From assembly GCA_029932385.1 (NCBI GenBank), contig JAOZQE010000009.1:1-37535 (forward strand): DNA of 37,535 bases, in the 5' to 3' direction. Both the position numbers and the translations under genes were made by a program. This DNA comes from a bacterium (GTDB lineage: Bacteria > Desulfobacterota > Anaeroferrophillalia > Anaeroferrophillales > Tharpellaceae). Under the pieces are notes generated by a model. That model was given only the letters and a program-made list of their open reading frames with translations. It made no database searches and was not told where the DNA came from. How positions within the stretch are numbered: position 1 is the first letter of the stretch; each line of letters opens with the position of its first letter. Positions 16,885-26,546 of the stretch are shown here, one piece after another.

Positions 16885-17958
16885 TTAACCTTGCAGTTTC
16901 TCCCGGCGGCTCCTGACGGCCGCGGCCAGATCAGCAAAAATTTTCGCAGTCTGTTCGATCGAGATACAGGCATCGGTAATACTCTGGCCATAGCAGGATG
17001 AGTCTTTATCCGTATATTTCTGTTTTCCAGCCACCAGATGACTCTCCAGCATGACCCCGCAGATAGTGTCTGTGCCGGTGGCAATCTGGCGGCTCACGTC
17101 AGCGGCTACTTCGATCTGTTTTAAGTGATCCTTGAAACTGTTGCCGTGGCTGCAGTCAACCATAAGGAAAGGCGGCAGGTTTTCTTTTTCAAGTAGAGCC
17201 ACCGCCTTTTTTACTTCAGCGGCTTTGTAATTGGGGCCGCTTTTGCTGCCGCCCCGTAAAACAATATGACCCCACTCATTGCCTTTGGTCGCCAAGATGG
17301 CCGCAACTCCCTCTCGGGTGATTGAGGGGAACCACTGCGGGGTCCGGGCCGCCCGGACCGCATCGATTGCTACCTGAATATCACCGGCAGTACCGTTTTT
17401 AAAAGCCACCGGCATCGATAAGCCGGAGGCCAGATCACGATGAATCTGACTTTCAGTCGTGCGGGCGCCGACCGCTCCCCAGCTGATCAGATCAGCAATA
17501 AACTGCCCGATAATCGTGTCCAGAAATTCGGTCGCCGCCGGTACTTTGAGATCGGTAATTTCCACCAGCAGCTTCCGGGCAATCTCCAGGCCTTCATTAA
17601 TGGCAAAACTGCCGTCAACTCCGGGGTCGTTGATCAGACCCTTCCAACCGACCACGGTTCGCGGTTTTTCGAAATATACCCGCATTACCACGAAGAGCTC
17701 TTTTGGATAAAGCTGGGCCAGCTCCTGAAGCCGTCGGGCATATTCCAATGCGGCTTCAGGGTCGTGAATAGAACAGGGGCCGGCAACGACCAGGAGCCTT
17801 GAGTCATTTCCGGTCAGTATTTCAGCAATCTTCTGCCGACTTTCCAGAACGAATCTGGATCCGTCTTCAACCAGAGGATATTTATTCAGCAGCACCGCCG
17901 GCGGTGACAGATGCCGGGCTTCGCTAATCCTTAAATCACTGGTCTGTAAATTTATCAT
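16885..17958 (-). CDS. aroF: 3-deoxy-7-phosphoheptulonate synthase (DAHP synthase, class I)
   Basis: First step of the shikimate pathway: phosphoenolpyruvate plus erythrose 4-phosphate. Its 357 residues match the AroF/G/H type: VVAGPCSIHD, MRVYFEKPRTVVGWKGLINDP, WGAVGARTTESQ, PVAFKNGTAGD, and the metal-site region MVDCSHGNS. GGGAAGG precedes the ATG, and a short hairpin (CCGGC-TCG-GCCGG) lies just upstream of it. Which feedback specificity applies (Tyr, Phe or Trp) cannot be told by eye, so the symbol is tentative. It ends the ileS-cupin-aroF run and converges on the ligase gene. Confidence 0.92.
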   Translation of the reverse strand: MINLQTSDLRISEARHLSPPAVLLNKYPLVEDGSRFVLESRQKIAEILTGNDSRLLVVAGPCSIHDPEAALEYARRLQELAQLYPKELFVVMRVYFEKPRTVVGWKGLINDPGVDGSFAINEGLEIARKLLVEITDLKVPAATEFLDTIIGQFIADLISWGAVGARTTESQIHRDLASGLSMPVAFKNGTAGDIQVAIDAVRAARTPQWFPSITREGVAAILATKGNEWGHIVLRGGSKSGPNYKAAEVKKAVALLEKENLPPFLMVDCSHGNSFKDHLKQIEVAADVSRQIATGTDTICGVMLESHLVAGKQKYTDKDSSCYGQSITDACISIEQTAKIFADLAAAVRSRREKLQG

Positions 17959-18008
17959 GATTTTACCTTCCCGGCCGAGCCGGAAATAAACCTTGTTTAC
18001 AGTTTTTT

Positions 18009-18353
18009 TTACTTACATCCGACGGGAACCAGACACATCATTCGCAGACCTTTGCTGCCCGCCGTCAGATTATGCATGGTTCCGCCTGGGATAAAGACCA
18101 CATCGCCGGGTTTTATCAGTTTTGTCTCACCTTCGATGGTCAGGTGTCCATTTTCGGCCAGAATAAAAATTTCATGCTCCCAGTCATGTGAGTGGTAAGG
18201 TGTATGGCCGTCCGGTTCAAATTCGAAGATACGCATGGCAAAAGTAGGCGCGCCGTCGGTCTCATCTATAACCCAGCGGACGCTTACCTTATCCGCTCCC
18301 TCAACCGCAACTTTTTCTGCGGCAACCTCGGTATAATGCAGATGTTTGAACAT
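18009..18353 (-). CDS. Small cupin-domain protein
   Basis: Single-domain cupin of 114 residues. Cupin motif 1 appears as HTPYHSHDWEHEIFILAENG (two His and Glu as metal ligands) and motif 2 as GDVVFIPGGTMHNL (His). The fold and metal site are secure, the substrate unknown. It starts 12 bases after ileS with AAGGAA as Shine-Dalgarno and is followed by DAHP synthase 50 bases later, so the three are likely co-transcribed. Confidence 0.85.
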   Translation of the reverse strand: MFKHLHYTEVAAEKVAVEGADKVSVRWVIDETDGAPTFAMRIFEFEPDGHTPYHSHDWEHEIFILAENGHLTIEGETKLIKPGDVVFIPGGTMHNLTAGSKGLRMMCLVPVGCK

Positions 18354-18365
18354 ATTGATTTCCTT

Positions 18366-21149
18366 TTAGACCAGTTGTTTAAGACATTTGGGACAGATTT
18401 CGGGAAATTCGGCCGCATCCGGGGTCAGCTCTTCGCTGTAGCACCAGCAGCGGGTACATTTTTCACCGGCGGCAGGCTTGACTTCAACTTTCAGTTCAGG
18501 ATTGTCTTCCAGACCGCAGTCACCGTCAGCTAAATCCTTCAGCGTAACCTGTGAAACGATAAAAATATCAGCCAGTTGTGCCTGATAACGTTTCAACAAA
18601 ATTCCACTCTGCCCCTTGGCTTTAAGTTCAACCCGGGCCTCGAGGGAATTGCCGATAACTTTCTCCTGGCGAGCACCTTCAAGCACTTTCAGAACCTGGC
18701 GGCGCAGACTTAAAAGTTCATCCCAGGTAGCGGCAAGTTCGCTGTTTTCATACTCTGGCGGCAGTTCAATAAATTCGTGCAGATGAATACTTTCGTCTGC
18801 TTTACTCCCGGGCATAAACGGCCAGACTTCATCCGTGGTAAAGGCCAGGATCGGAGCGCAGAGTCGGACCAGGGTGTTTAAGACTGTATAGAGTACGGTC
18901 TGGGTTGAACGGCGCACCGGATTATCGGAGCGCAGAGTATAGAGTCGGTCTTTGCCGATCTCAAGGTAGAAACTGCTTAAGGTTATCGCGCAGAAGTTGT
19001 GGATGGCATGATATATGATATGAAATTCATACTCATCATAGGCTTTTAGCACCCGTTTCTGGAGTTTCTGCAGTTCATGCAGGATATAACGATCGATCTC
19101 CTGGAGTTCGTTATAAGCAAGGGTGTCGGTTGCCGGGTTGAAATCGTTTAAGTTTCCGAGGAGAAACCGGAAAGTATTGCGGATCCGGCGGTAGGCTTCA
19201 ACCAGTCGCGAGAGAATTTCATCCGATATTCTGATATCATCACGGTAGTCCTGGGCCGCGACCCAGAGTCGTAAAATTTCAGCGCCATAGCGTTTGATTA
19301 CCTTCTCCGGAGCGACCACGTTGCCGGATGACTTGGACATCTTCTTGCCCTTGCCGTCGACGACAAAGCCGTGGGTCAGCACAGATTTATATGGGGCCAT
19401 GCCGGTAGTTCCGACGGCAGCCAGAAGTGAGCTGTGAAACCAACCCCGGTGTTGGTCGCTACCCTCAAGATAGAGATCCGCAGGAATCCCACCTAAGTAG
19501 TCGCGGTTCTGTAGAACCGCTGCAAAACTGACACCCGAATCGAACCAGACATCAAGAATATTGCCCTCTTTGACAAATTCCGTGGCCCCGCAGGCGGCAC
19601 AGGAGAAATTGTCGGGCAGGAAAAAAGCGGCCTCTTTGTCAAACCAGATATCAGCACCGTGTTCAGTAAAGAGATCGGCGATCTGGAGCATGATTTTTTC
19701 ATCGGCGACCACATGCCCGCATTTTTCGCAGTTAAAAACTGTTATTGGTACTCCCCAGATACGCTGGCGGGAGACACACCAGTCGGGCCGGTTTTCGATC
19801 ATACCGTAGATCCGTTCCCGGCCCCATGACGGAATCCATTTGATCTGGTTGATTTCGGTCAGGGCTTTCTGCCGCAATCCACCCTTCTCCATGGAGATAA
19901 ACCACTGCTCAGTGGATCTGAAAATGATTGGTTTTTTACAGCGCCAGCAGTGCGGATAGGAGTGGCTTAAAGGTTTCTCCGCAACCAGTTTACCGAACTC
20001 TTTTAATTTTTCTATGACATTCGGGTTGGCTTTGAAGACAAACTGGCCGGCAAAAAATTCAACCTCATCGGTAAAACAGCCGCGATCGTCAACCGGAGCG
20101 TAGACCTCCAGGTTGTAACGCAGGCCGACTTCGTAATCCTCCTGTCCATGTCCGGGAGCCGTATGGACACAGCCGGTACCTGCTTCAAGAGTTACATGAT
20201 CGCCGAGAGTGACCAGTGACTTACGGTCGTAAAGCGGGTGCTTACAGGTGCGATTTTCCAGTGCCGATGCCTCAATCGTACCCAGAACTTCAACCTCTTT
20301 AAGCTCGGTTTCAGCAATGAAGGTATCTTTAAGACCGGTCGCGACAATCATAACTCCCGCTTCGGTCTGCAAAGCTACGTAATCTAAATCGGGATTGAGG
20401 CAGACAGCGAGGTTGGCCGGGATGGTCCATGGGGTCGTAGTCCAGATTACCAGTGCCGTTTCGACTCCCGCCAGGAAAGGGTAGAGGTCTCCGAGATCAT
20501 CGGTAAGAGTGAATTTAACGTAGATTGAGGGTGAGCTTTCATCCTCATACTCAACTTCCGCTTCGGCCAGGGCCGTGGAGCAGGGGGCGCACCAGTAGAT
20601 CGGTTTTTTGCTTTTAACCAGGGTTCCGTTGGCGACAAAACGACTTAAGGCGCGGACGATCTCACCCTCATAAGGGTAGTTCATGGTCAGGTAGGGACGG
20701 TCCCATTCGCCGAAAACCCCGAAACGTTCAAACTCATCACGTTGAATGGCGACAAATTTCTCGGCATAGCGGCGGCAGGCCTGGCGGATCTCAGCTTGTG
20801 ACATTGCGGCTTTTTTCTTGCCCAGATCCTTATCCACCTGATGTTCAATCGGTAGGCCGTGACAATCCCAACCCGGAACGTAGTGACAGAGCCGGCCCGA
20901 CATACTTTTGGATTTTATGATTATATCCTTTAAAATCTTGTTGAGGGCATGACCAATATGAAGATGGCCGTTGGCGTAAGGAGGGCCATCGTGGAGAACA
21001 AAGGGCGTCTGATCCCGGTGACGTTCCAGAATCTGCTCATAGATTTTCTCTTCATGCCAGCGGGCAATCGTATCCGGTTCGCGCTGAGGCAGGTTGCCCC
21101 GCATCGGGAACTTGGTCTGCGGCAGATTTAAGGTTTCTTTGTATTCCAT
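18366..21149 (-). CDS. ileS: Isoleucyl-tRNA synthetase
   Basis: Class I synthetase of 927 residues, full length for the bacterial type with a C-terminal zinc finger. HLHIGH is at 62-67 in [18 protein letters not shown], and KMSKS appears as [10 protein letters not shown]. The CP1 editing domain region includes [13 protein letters not shown]. The C-terminus has CTRCW and CPKC pairs. AGGAG is 7 bases before the ATG. An intrinsic terminator hairpin lies immediately upstream, leaving no room for a promoter between them. Confidence 0.97.
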   Translation of the reverse strand: MEYKETLNLPQTKFPMRGNLPQREPDTIARWHEEKIYEQILERHRDQTPFVLHDGPPYANGHLHIGHALNKILKDIIIKSKSMSGRLCHYVPGWDCHGLPIEHQVDKDLGKKKAAMSQAEIRQACRRYAEKFVAIQRDEFERFGVFGEWDRPYLTMNYPYEGEIVRALSRFVANGTLVKSKKPIYWCAPCSTALAEAEVEYEDESSPSIYVKFTLTDDLGDLYPFLAGVETALVIWTTTPWTIPANLAVCLNPDLDYVALQTEAGVMIVATGLKDTFIAETELKEVEVLGTIEASALENRTCKHPLYDRKSLVTLGDHVTLEAGTGCVHTAPGHGQEDYEVGLRYNLEVYAPVDDRGCFTDEVEFFAGQFVFKANPNVIEKLKEFGKLVAEKPLSHSYPHCWRCKKPIIFRSTEQWFISMEKGGLRQKALTEINQIKWIPSWGRERIYGMIENRPDWCVSRQRIWGVPITVFNCEKCGHVVADEKIMLQIADLFTEHGADIWFDKEAAFFLPDNFSCAACGATEFVKEGNILDVWFDSGVSFAAVLQNRDYLGGIPADLYLEGSDQHRGWFHSSLLAAVGTTGMAPYKSVLTHGFVVDGKGKKMSKSSGNVVAPEKVIKRYGAEILRLWVAAQDYRDDIRISDEILSRLVEAYRRIRNTFRFLLGNLNDFNPATDTLAYNELQEIDRYILHELQKLQKRVLKAYDEYEFHIIYHAIHNFCAITLSSFYLEIGKDRLYTLRSDNPVRRSTQTVLYTVLNTLVRLCAPILAFTTDEVWPFMPGSKADESIHLHEFIELPPEYENSELAATWDELLSLRRQVLKVLEGARQEKVIGNSLEARVELKAKGQSGILLKRYQAQLADIFIVSQVTLKDLADGDCGLEDNPELKVEVKPAAGEKCTRCWCYSEELTPDAAEFPEICPKCLKQLV

Positions 21150-21161
21150 CGTAAACTCCTG

Positions 21162-21203
21162 AAAAAAAAAGAGCCGCTTGCCATCAGGCGAGCAGCTCTT
21201 TTT
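21162..21203 (-). terminator. Intrinsic terminator between tRNA-Asp and ileS
   Basis: Read on the minus strand: GAGC(T/C mismatch)GC-TCGCC stem, loop TGAT, complementary arm and GGCTC, followed by nine T residues (21170 down to 21162). It is flanked by A/T pairs that extend the stem. It ends the HU-tRNA-Val-tRNA-Asp unit but stands about 12 bases before the ileS ATG, with ileS's Shine-Dalgarno directly after the T run. On the plus strand the hairpin is followed by TTTTT too. Confidence 0.85.
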
Positions 21204-21211
21204 AAGATTAA

Positions 21212-21288
21212 TGGCGGGAGCGACGAGACTCGAACTCGCGGTCTCCGGCGTGACAGGCCGGCGTTATAACCAACTTAACTACGCCCCC
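21212..21288 (-). tRNA. tRNA-Asp (GTC)
   Basis: Cloverleaf read on the minus strand: acceptor GGGGGCG pairs with CGCTCCC (one G-U), anticodon loop CTGTCAC gives GTC, and the T-arm GCGAG-TTCGAGT-CTCGT is intact. The 3' CCA is encoded. It lies 10 bases downstream of tRNA-Val and upstream of the terminator before ileS. Confidence 0.95.
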
Positions 21289-21298
21289 AATATAGCAA

Positions 21299-21371
21299 TA
21301 GGCGGAACAGGGCTCGAACCTGTGACCCTCGGCTTGTAAGGCCGATGCTCTCCCAACTGAGCTACCCGCCC
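21299..21371 (-). tRNA. tRNA-Val (TAC), no encoded CCA
   Basis: Minus-strand cloverleaf: D-arm GCTCAGTTGGGAGAGC, anticodon stem-loop GGC-CTTACAA-GCC giving TAC, T-arm ACAGG-TTCGAGC-CCTGT. The acceptor is GGGCGGG against TCCGCCT, which leaves G-U at both ends (1-72 and 7-66). CCA is not encoded, unlike in the adjacent tRNA-Asp and in tRNA-Leu of this window. It lies 16 bases after the HU gene. Confidence 0.93.
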
Positions 21372-21387
21372 GCAAAGCTTTTAATTC

Positions 21388-21660
21388 TTAATTCAAACTA
21401 TCTTTTAACGCTTTACCAGGCTTGAATTTCGGTACATTACTGGCTGCAATTTGAATGCTGTCGCCAGTTCTCGGGTTGCGACCGGTACGAGCCGGGCGAG
21501 CAACGGCATAAAAAGTTCCGAATCCAACCATAGCAACTTTCTCACCTTTACCAAGTTCTTCTTTAACGACTTCGGTAAATGCTTTTAGAACTTTTTCTGA
21601 ATCAGCTTTAGTTGCACCAGATTTTCCAGCAATAGCATCAATCATTTCGCCCTTCGTCAT
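21388..21660 (-). CDS. hup: DNA-binding protein HU
   Basis: Nucleoid protein of 90 residues that bends DNA as a dimer. Signatures: MTKGEMIDAIAGKSGATKADSEKVL, the GFGTFYAVARPARTGRNPRTG arm and C-terminal FKPGKALKDSLN. It has its own strong promoter and is apparently co-transcribed with tRNA-Val and tRNA-Asp. HU beta downstream of the clp/lon cluster is a familiar arrangement, here without lon. Confidence 0.95.
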   Translation of the reverse strand: MTKGEMIDAIAGKSGATKADSEKVLKAFTEVVKEELGKGEKVAMVGFGTFYAVARPARTGRNPRTGDSIQIAASNVPKFKPGKALKDSLN

Positions 21661-21703
21661 AGTCCCTTCCCCCGTCTTAATTTAATGGCTTAAAGTATGC
21701 GAC

Positions 21704-21733
21704 TTTATAGCAAAGCCAAGCATCCTAAGTCAA
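21704..21733 (-). promoter_or_regulatory. Sigma-70 promoter of HU
   Basis: On the minus strand, TTGACT (21733-21728) and TATAAA (21709-21704) are separated by 18 bases. The predicted start near 21697 gives a leader of about 36 bases to the HU ATG. It directly follows the hairpin at the end of clpX. Confidence 0.7.
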
Positions 21734-21765
21734 GGCAAAAAAGCCCTATTTAGGCTGATTTTGCC
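21734..21765 (-). terminator. Possible terminator at the end of clpX
   Basis: Minus strand: GGCAAAA and TTTTGCC enclose an inner AGCC/GGCT stem with loop TAAATAG and a T run between the inner and outer right arms. The last clpX codons and stop lie inside the structure. It is a plausible weak terminator placed just before the HU promoter. Confidence 0.4.
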
Positions 21766-23021
21766 TTATTTTTATGATTATCTTTATTTTCATATAAATA
21801 GAGTGGCTGAGCCCCGTTGATAATGACCTCATCCTCAATTACACATTTAACCGCATCGCTCTCCGGCAGGTCAAACATTATGGAGTTCATGACACACTCC
21901 AAAATCGAGCGTAAACCCCGGGCCCCGGTCTTCTGTTCGACTGCCAACTGGGCCACTTTTTCCAGGGCAGCGGGAGTGAAGTCAAGCTCAACCTGATCCA
22001 TATCAAAGAGTTTACGATACTGTTTGACCAAAGCATTGCGCGGCTCTGTAAGAATTCTGACCAAGGCTTCCTGATCAAGTTCACCCAGGCTCGCAATTAC
22101 CGGCATACGTCCGATAAATTCAGGAATAAGACCGAATTTAAGAAGATCGGCCGGGGTGATATCGCGGCTCGGATCATTGTCCGCGAAACCAGGTTTTTCA
22201 ACATTGGTCTGAAAACCTAAAGTGTTGCCCCGGAGGCGGCGCTGGACGATATCTTCAAGCCCGTTAAAGGCTCCGCCGCAGATGAAGAGAATATCCTGGG
22301 TATCGAGTTTGATAAACTCCTGCTGGGGATGTTTGCGGCCGCCTTTAGGCGGGACGTTGGCAATCGTTCCTTCAAGAATTTTGAGCAATGCCTGTTGTAC
22401 CCCTTCGCCGGAGACATCCCGGGTGATTGAGGGGCTGTCTCCTTTACGGGCGACCTTGTCAATTTCATCAATATAGATGATCCCACGCATGGCCTGTTCG
22501 ACATCGTAGTCGGCAGCCTGAAGCAGGGAGACCAGAATGTTTTCAACGTCTTCGCCAACGTAACCGGCTTCAGTCAGGTTGGTTGCGTCGACAATCGTGA
22601 AAGGAACCTTTAAAATCCGGGCCAGAGTCTGGGCCAGCAGGGTCTTCCCGCTACCGGTCGGCCCGGCCAGAAGAATATTGCTTTTTTGAATTTCAATCCC
22701 GTCATCGGAGCTTTTAAGGTCACGGGAGGCGATGCGTTTGTAGTGGTTGTAAACGGCTACAGCAAGTTTGCGTTTAGCTTCGTCCTGGCCAATTATATAC
22801 TCGTCCAGACTCTCTTTAATCTGCCGCGGCGGCACCAGGGTTTCCTGTAGATCAGCCAGAGTATCGCGTTCATTTTCTCCGTCAATGATATCATTGCAGA
22901 GGTCAACGCACTCGTTGCAGATGAAGACCGAGGGGCCGGCAATCAGTTTTTTTACACTATTCTGATTTTTGCCGCAGAAAGAGCAGCGCATCATCACTTC
23001 CTGATCTTTTTTTCGCGTCAT
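21750..23021 (-). CDS. clpX: ATP-dependent Clp protease ATPase subunit ClpX
   Basis: AAA+ unfoldase that feeds substrates to ClpP. Its 423 residues include an N-terminal zinc-binding domain (CSFC...CNEC, about 13-38), Walker A GPTGSGKT, Walker [10 protein letters not shown], and the ClpP-docking IGF loop region, read here as NTLGFQ. Sensor-2 motif GARGLRSI is present near residue 370. The start is uncertain between the first Met and Met10/11. It begins 6 bases after clpP. Confidence 0.96.
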   Translation of the reverse strand: MTRKKDQEVMMRCSFCGKNQNSVKKLIAGPSVFICNECVDLCNDIIDGENERDTLADLQETLVPPRQIKESLDEYIIGQDEAKRKLAVAVYNHYKRIASRDLKSSDDGIEIQKSNILLAGPTGSGKTLLAQTLARILKVPFTIVDATNLTEAGYVGEDVENILVSLLQAADYDVEQAMRGIIYIDEIDKVARKGDSPSITRDVSGEGVQQALLKILEGTIANVPPKGGRKHPQQEFIKLDTQDILFICGGAFNGLEDIVQRRLRGNTLGFQTNVEKPGFADNDPSRDITPADLLKFGLIPEFIGRMPVIASLGELDQEALVRILTEPRNALVKQYRKLFDMDQVELDFTPAALEKVAQLAVEQKTGARGLRSILECVMNSIMFDLPESDAVKCVIEDEVIINGAQPLYLYENKDNHKNKAKSA

Positions 23022-23027
23022 ACCTTT

Positions 23028-23627
23028 TTATTCCTCCCCGGCTACCATACGTTTGGAGATCACTTCATCGATCACCCCGTAGGTGACCGCCTCTTCACTC
23101 GACATAAAGAAGTCACGGTCGGTGTCCTTCTGCAGGCGTTTAAGATTTTGTTTGGTATGGTGTTCCAGAATCAGGTTTAAATCTTGTTTAAGGCGTAAAA
23201 TCTCACGTGCATGAATCTCAATATCAGAAGCCTGTCCCTGAAAACCACCCATCGGTTGATGCAGCAGAATTCTTGAGTGTGGCAGAGCATAGCGCTTACC
23301 CGCAGCTCCGGCAGCCAGGAGTAGAGCCCCCATGCTAGCGGCCTGTCCGACACATATCGTTGTGACATCAGATTTGACAAACTGCATGGTATCATAGATG
23401 GCCATGCCTGCGGTCACTGAACCGCCGGGTGAGTTTATATAGATGTTAATGTCTTTATCCGGATCGTCGGCTTCCAGAAACAGAAGCTGAGCTATAATCG
23501 CGTTGGCAACATTATCATCAATCGGGGTTCCTAGAAAAATAATCCGGTCGCGTAGCAGCCGGGAGTAGATGTCGTAAGCACGCTCACCCCCGGGACTTTG
23601 CTCCACCACCATCGGCAGAAAACTCAT
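23028..23627 (-). CDS. clpP: ATP-dependent Clp protease proteolytic subunit ClpP
   Basis: Serine protease forming the tetradecameric chamber. It has 199 residues with the catalytic triad Ser98 (GQAASMGA), His123 (RILLHQP) and Asp172 (DTDRDFF). The [11 protein letters not shown] oxyanion region is at 64-74. It lies between tig and clpX, 6 bases before clpX, in the usual tig-clpP-clpX order. Confidence 0.97.
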   Translation of the reverse strand: MSFLPMVVEQSPGGERAYDIYSRLLRDRIIFLGTPIDDNVANAIIAQLLFLEADDPDKDINIYINSPGGSVTAGMAIYDTMQFVKSDVTTICVGQAASMGALLLAAGAAGKRYALPHSRILLHQPMGGFQGQASDIEIHAREILRLKQDLNLILEHHTKQNLKRLQKDTDRDFFMSSEEAVTYGVIDEVISKRMVAGEE

Positions 23628-23701
23628 ATCGATAACCTCAAAATTGTAACTTCTTGATTAAATATTCTCACTTAATTTACGGGCAACGCCCACATCTATC
23701 A

Positions 23702-25057
23702 TTACTCGGCACTTTCTGCAGACGTCTCTTCTCCGGTCTCTGCGGCGTCACTCTTTTCCGCAACAGCTTCTTTGTAGGAAACCTTTTCGAGAAGATGGCT
23801 GATTGTTTTATCCATAATAACTTCACGTTGGAGCATGCCGGTCAAGTCACTCTCGCGGCCTTTGAACTGTTCGAAAATATCCTGCGGATTACTGCCGGAA
23901 CTCTGAATAAATTTCTGAAAACGTTCGCCGACTTCATCGGAGGTACTCTCAATTTTTTCCAGTTCCGCCAGTTTTTCAAGAATTAAGGTGTTCTTGACGG
24001 TCTCCGCGGCCTCGGTTTCAATCTGTTCCTGGTGGCTGTTGATCAGCTCGTCAGCTTTTTCCGGAGCGATTCCTTGTGAGGTGAAACGTGAACGAGCGGC
24101 TGTCAGGGCGCGTTCGCGCTCATCTTTCAACATGGATTCCGGCAGCTCAAAATCGGCCCGTTCCCGTAAGGCTGCAAGAATCTCCGAAGTGTACCGGTTC
24201 CGGATCATATCTTTTTTGGAAGAAGTGATATATTCAGTCATTTTCTCCCGCAGGGCCCCCACCGTCTCCATCTCTCCGCCGGAGATCTGAATTGCCAGAT
24301 CATCGTTTAATTCAGGTATATTCTTTTCCTTGATTGATTTGACGGTGACCGTAAAGACGGTATCTTTGCCGGCAAGCTCCTCTTTATGGTAATCTTCCGG
24401 AAAAGTTGTTTCAAGATCGTAGCTTTTTTCCAGTTCCAGACCGGCTAACTGCCGCTCAAGATCGGGGATGAAACGGCCGCTGCCGATTTCGATGGAGAAG
24501 TTTTCAGCGTTGCCGCCTTCAAATTCTTCACCATTGAGTCGACCGACAAAGTCGATTTCAACAGTATCACCCTCCTGGGTTGACCGTTCATCGATTGTCT
24601 TAAACTGAGCCATGCTCTGCTGCAGTTTTTCAAGCTCTGCGTCAATTTCGGACTCTTCAACTTCGGTAGACTGTTTTTCTAGTTCAATGTCGTCGTAGGT
24701 TCCTAAGGTAATCTCGGGCAGAATTTCAACCTTGGCCGTGAAGGTAAGGGATGTGTCATCTTCAGGGAATGAGACATTTTCAATTTCAGGGGCAGCTATC
24801 GGGGAAATATCATGCTCCTGCAGAGCCGCGCTGTAAGCTTCCTGAAGCATCTCTTCCATAACTTCCATCCGGGCCTGTTCGCGATAGAGTCGTTTAACTA
24901 TATTTAACGGAGTCTTACCGGGTCGGAAACCTTTTATTTTAGCTTTCTTCTGCAGCCGTTTGTAAGTCTTGGCCAGGTTTTTTTCGATCTCTTCAGAGCC
25001 GACTTCAATCGATAGCTCTTTTTTTACAGTACTGATATCTTTAATCGTAACACTCAT
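23702..25057 (-). CDS. tig: Trigger factor
   Basis: Ribosome-bound chaperone and prolyl isomerase, 451 residues. The ribosome-binding signature GFRPGKTPLNIV lies near residue 44. The FKBP-like PPIase domain covers about 150-245 (DTVEIDFVGRLNGEEFEGG...). A helical C-terminal chaperone domain follows, ending in an acidic and Ala-rich tail. AGAGG precedes the ATG. Gene order tig-clpP-clpX is conserved in many Proteobacteria and Desulfobacterota. Confidence 0.96.
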   Translation of the reverse strand: MSVTIKDISTVKKELSIEVGSEEIEKNLAKTYKRLQKKAKIKGFRPGKTPLNIVKRLYREQARMEVMEEMLQEAYSAALQEHDISPIAAPEIENVSFPEDDTSLTFTAKVEILPEITLGTYDDIELEKQSTEVEESEIDAELEKLQQSMAQFKTIDERSTQEGDTVEIDFVGRLNGEEFEGGNAENFSIEIGSGRFIPDLERQLAGLELEKSYDLETTFPEDYHKEELAGKDTVFTVTVKSIKEKNIPELNDDLAIQISGGEMETVGALREKMTEYITSSKKDMIRNRYTSEILAALRERADFELPESMLKDERERALTAARSRFTSQGIAPEKADELINSHQEQIETEAAETVKNTLILEKLAELEKIESTSDEVGERFQKFIQSSGSNPQDIFEQFKGRESDLTGMLQREVIMDKTISHLLEKVSYKEAVAEKSDAAETGEETSAESAE

Positions 25058-25175
25058 GAGAGCAACCTCTTCTGAAAATTCTGACCGGAATCGGTCTTGC
25101 CTTTTTCAGCTGTGAATCGTTAATATATTATCTTACTTTACACTTTATATGAAAGCCGGATAAGGAGCCGGAAAA

Positions 25176-25259
25176 TGGTGCGAAAGGGGGGACTCGAACC
25201 CCCACGGTAAAACCGCTAGATCCTAAGTCTAGTGCGTCTGCCAATTCCGCCACTCTCGC
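25176..25259 (-). tRNA. tRNA-Leu (TAG)
   Basis: Class II tRNA with a long variable arm, read on the minus strand. Acceptor GCGAGAG pairs with CTTTCGC, the anticodon loop CTTAGGA gives TAG, and the T-arm GGGGG-TTCGAGT-CCCCC is intact. CCA is encoded. It lies about 120 bases upstream of tig and 50 bases after oadB. Confidence 0.95.
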
Positions 25260-25308
25260 AAATTTTTCCCCGTATCTTATTCAACTCTGATCAGTTCTAA
25301 TGATACTT

Positions 25309-26424
25309 TTATTGACCCATGGTCAGAAATATACCGGCAGCGACTACAGTGCCGATGACTCCGGCAACATTGGGTCCCATCGCGTGCATCAACAGAAAGT
25401 TGCGCGGGTCTTCGTCGGTTCCCATTTTCTGTACGACCCGGGCCGCCATGGGTACGGCTGAAACTCCAGCGGCACCGATCATCGGGTTGATTTTTTCTTT
25501 CGAGAAAACATTCATCAGTTTAGCCAGCAGCAGGCCGCCGATAGTGCTGAAAGAGAAAGCCACCAGGCCCATGCCGAAAACCATCAGTGCTTTCGGGTTT
25601 AAGAAAGCCTCGGCACTCATGGTACCGCCGACCGCAATTCCTAAAAAGATGGTAACAATATTCATCAATTCATTTTGAGCAGCTCCGCTCAGACGTTCAA
25701 CCACACCGGACTCGCGAAAGAAATTGCCGAGCATGAACATCGCCATCAAAGCTGCGGATGCGGGAACAAAGAGGCAGACCAGGCCACAGGTAACCAGCGG
25801 GAAGATAATCTTCTGACGTTTTGAAACCGGCCGCAATTGTTTCATGCGGATCAGGCGTTCTTTTTTTGTCGTCAGAGCCCTGATGATGGGCGGCTGGATT
25901 ACCGGTACCAAGGCCATGTAAGAGTAGGCCGCTACCGCGGTTGCTCCGAGCAGGTGCGGGGCCAGGGCAACGGTGGTGAAAATCGTCGTTGGGCCGTCGG
26001 CACCACCGATAATGCCAATCGAGCAGGCTTCCGGAATAGTGAAACCTACACTTAGGGCAAAGAAGAAGGCGATATAGACACCGAACTGGGCCGCAGCCCC
26101 CAGGAGCAGGGTTTTCGGGTTGGCGATAACCGGGCCGAAATCGGTCATGGCGCCCAGGCCGAGAAAAATAATCGGCGGAATTAACTCCCATTCCAGGCCG
26201 TAGTGGTAGAAAATATGGAGAATGTTATGATTTTCCATCAGGTGCGTCAAAGGCAGGTTGACAATGAAGATGCCGAAGCCGATCGGGATCAGCAGCAGCG
26301 GCTCAAAACCTTTACGAATGGCCAGAAACATCAAGCCAAAAGCGATCACCCACATGATCAGGTTGCCTACCGTCAAATGGTAGAGACCCATTGAGTTAAT
26401 AAATGAAAATAGCGTGTCTGACAT
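25309..26424 (-). CDS. oadB: Sodium-pumping decarboxylase beta subunit
   Basis: Inner-membrane subunit of biotin-dependent decarboxylases (oxaloacetate, methylmalonyl-CoA or glutaconyl-CoA type) that couples decarboxylation to Na+ export. The ATG at 26424, 6 bases after AGGAG, gives 371 residues; the track's TTG adds two. Many membrane helices; the family's sodium-site block GIIGGADGPTTIFTTVALAPHLLGA is at about 135-160, and NPMIGAAGVSAVPMAARVVQK is near the C-terminus. A gamma subunit lies just upstream. The alpha (carboxyltransferase and biotin) subunit is not in the window, so the substrate cannot be assigned. Confidence 0.93.
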   Translation of the reverse strand: MSDTLFSFINSMGLYHLTVGNLIMWVIAFGLMFLAIRKGFEPLLLIPIGFGIFIVNLPLTHLMENHNILHIFYHYGLEWELIPPIIFLGLGAMTDFGPVIANPKTLLLGAAAQFGVYIAFFFALSVGFTIPEACSIGIIGGADGPTTIFTTVALAPHLLGATAVAAYSYMALVPVIQPPIIRALTTKKERLIRMKQLRPVSKRQKIIFPLVTCGLVCLFVPASAALMAMFMLGNFFRESGVVERLSGAAQNELMNIVTIFLGIAVGGTMSAEAFLNPKALMVFGMGLVAFSFSTIGGLLLAKLMNVFSKEKINPMIGAAGVSAVPMAARVVQKMGTDEDPRNFLLMHAMGPNVAGVIGTVVAAGIFLTMGQ

Positions 26425-26546
26425 AACCAACTCCTAGAAAAACAAGCGAATAAAAAAGTTCTAATTATCAGACCGGAATAAAAAAAGCTCAGTCTGAATG
26501 AAAAATATCATGTATGAGTTGCCTTAAGTTCCAGATGAAAAGACAG

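Noticed and set aside
17971-17983. Hairpin CCGGC-TCG-GCCGG before the DAHP synthase start as a riboswitch
   Set aside because: A five-base-pair stem alone does not support a riboswitch; it may influence the ribosome binding site but nothing more can be claimed.
18192-18533. Plus-strand ORF of 113 aa opposite the cupin and ileS 3' end
   Set aside because: Antisense shadow of two clear genes with typical composition artefacts.
25266-25300. Imperfect inverted repeat between oadB and tRNA-Leu (GTATC...AACT-GATCAG-AGTT...GATAC)
   Set aside because: It has large unpaired bulges and no T run, so neither a terminator nor an operator call is supported.
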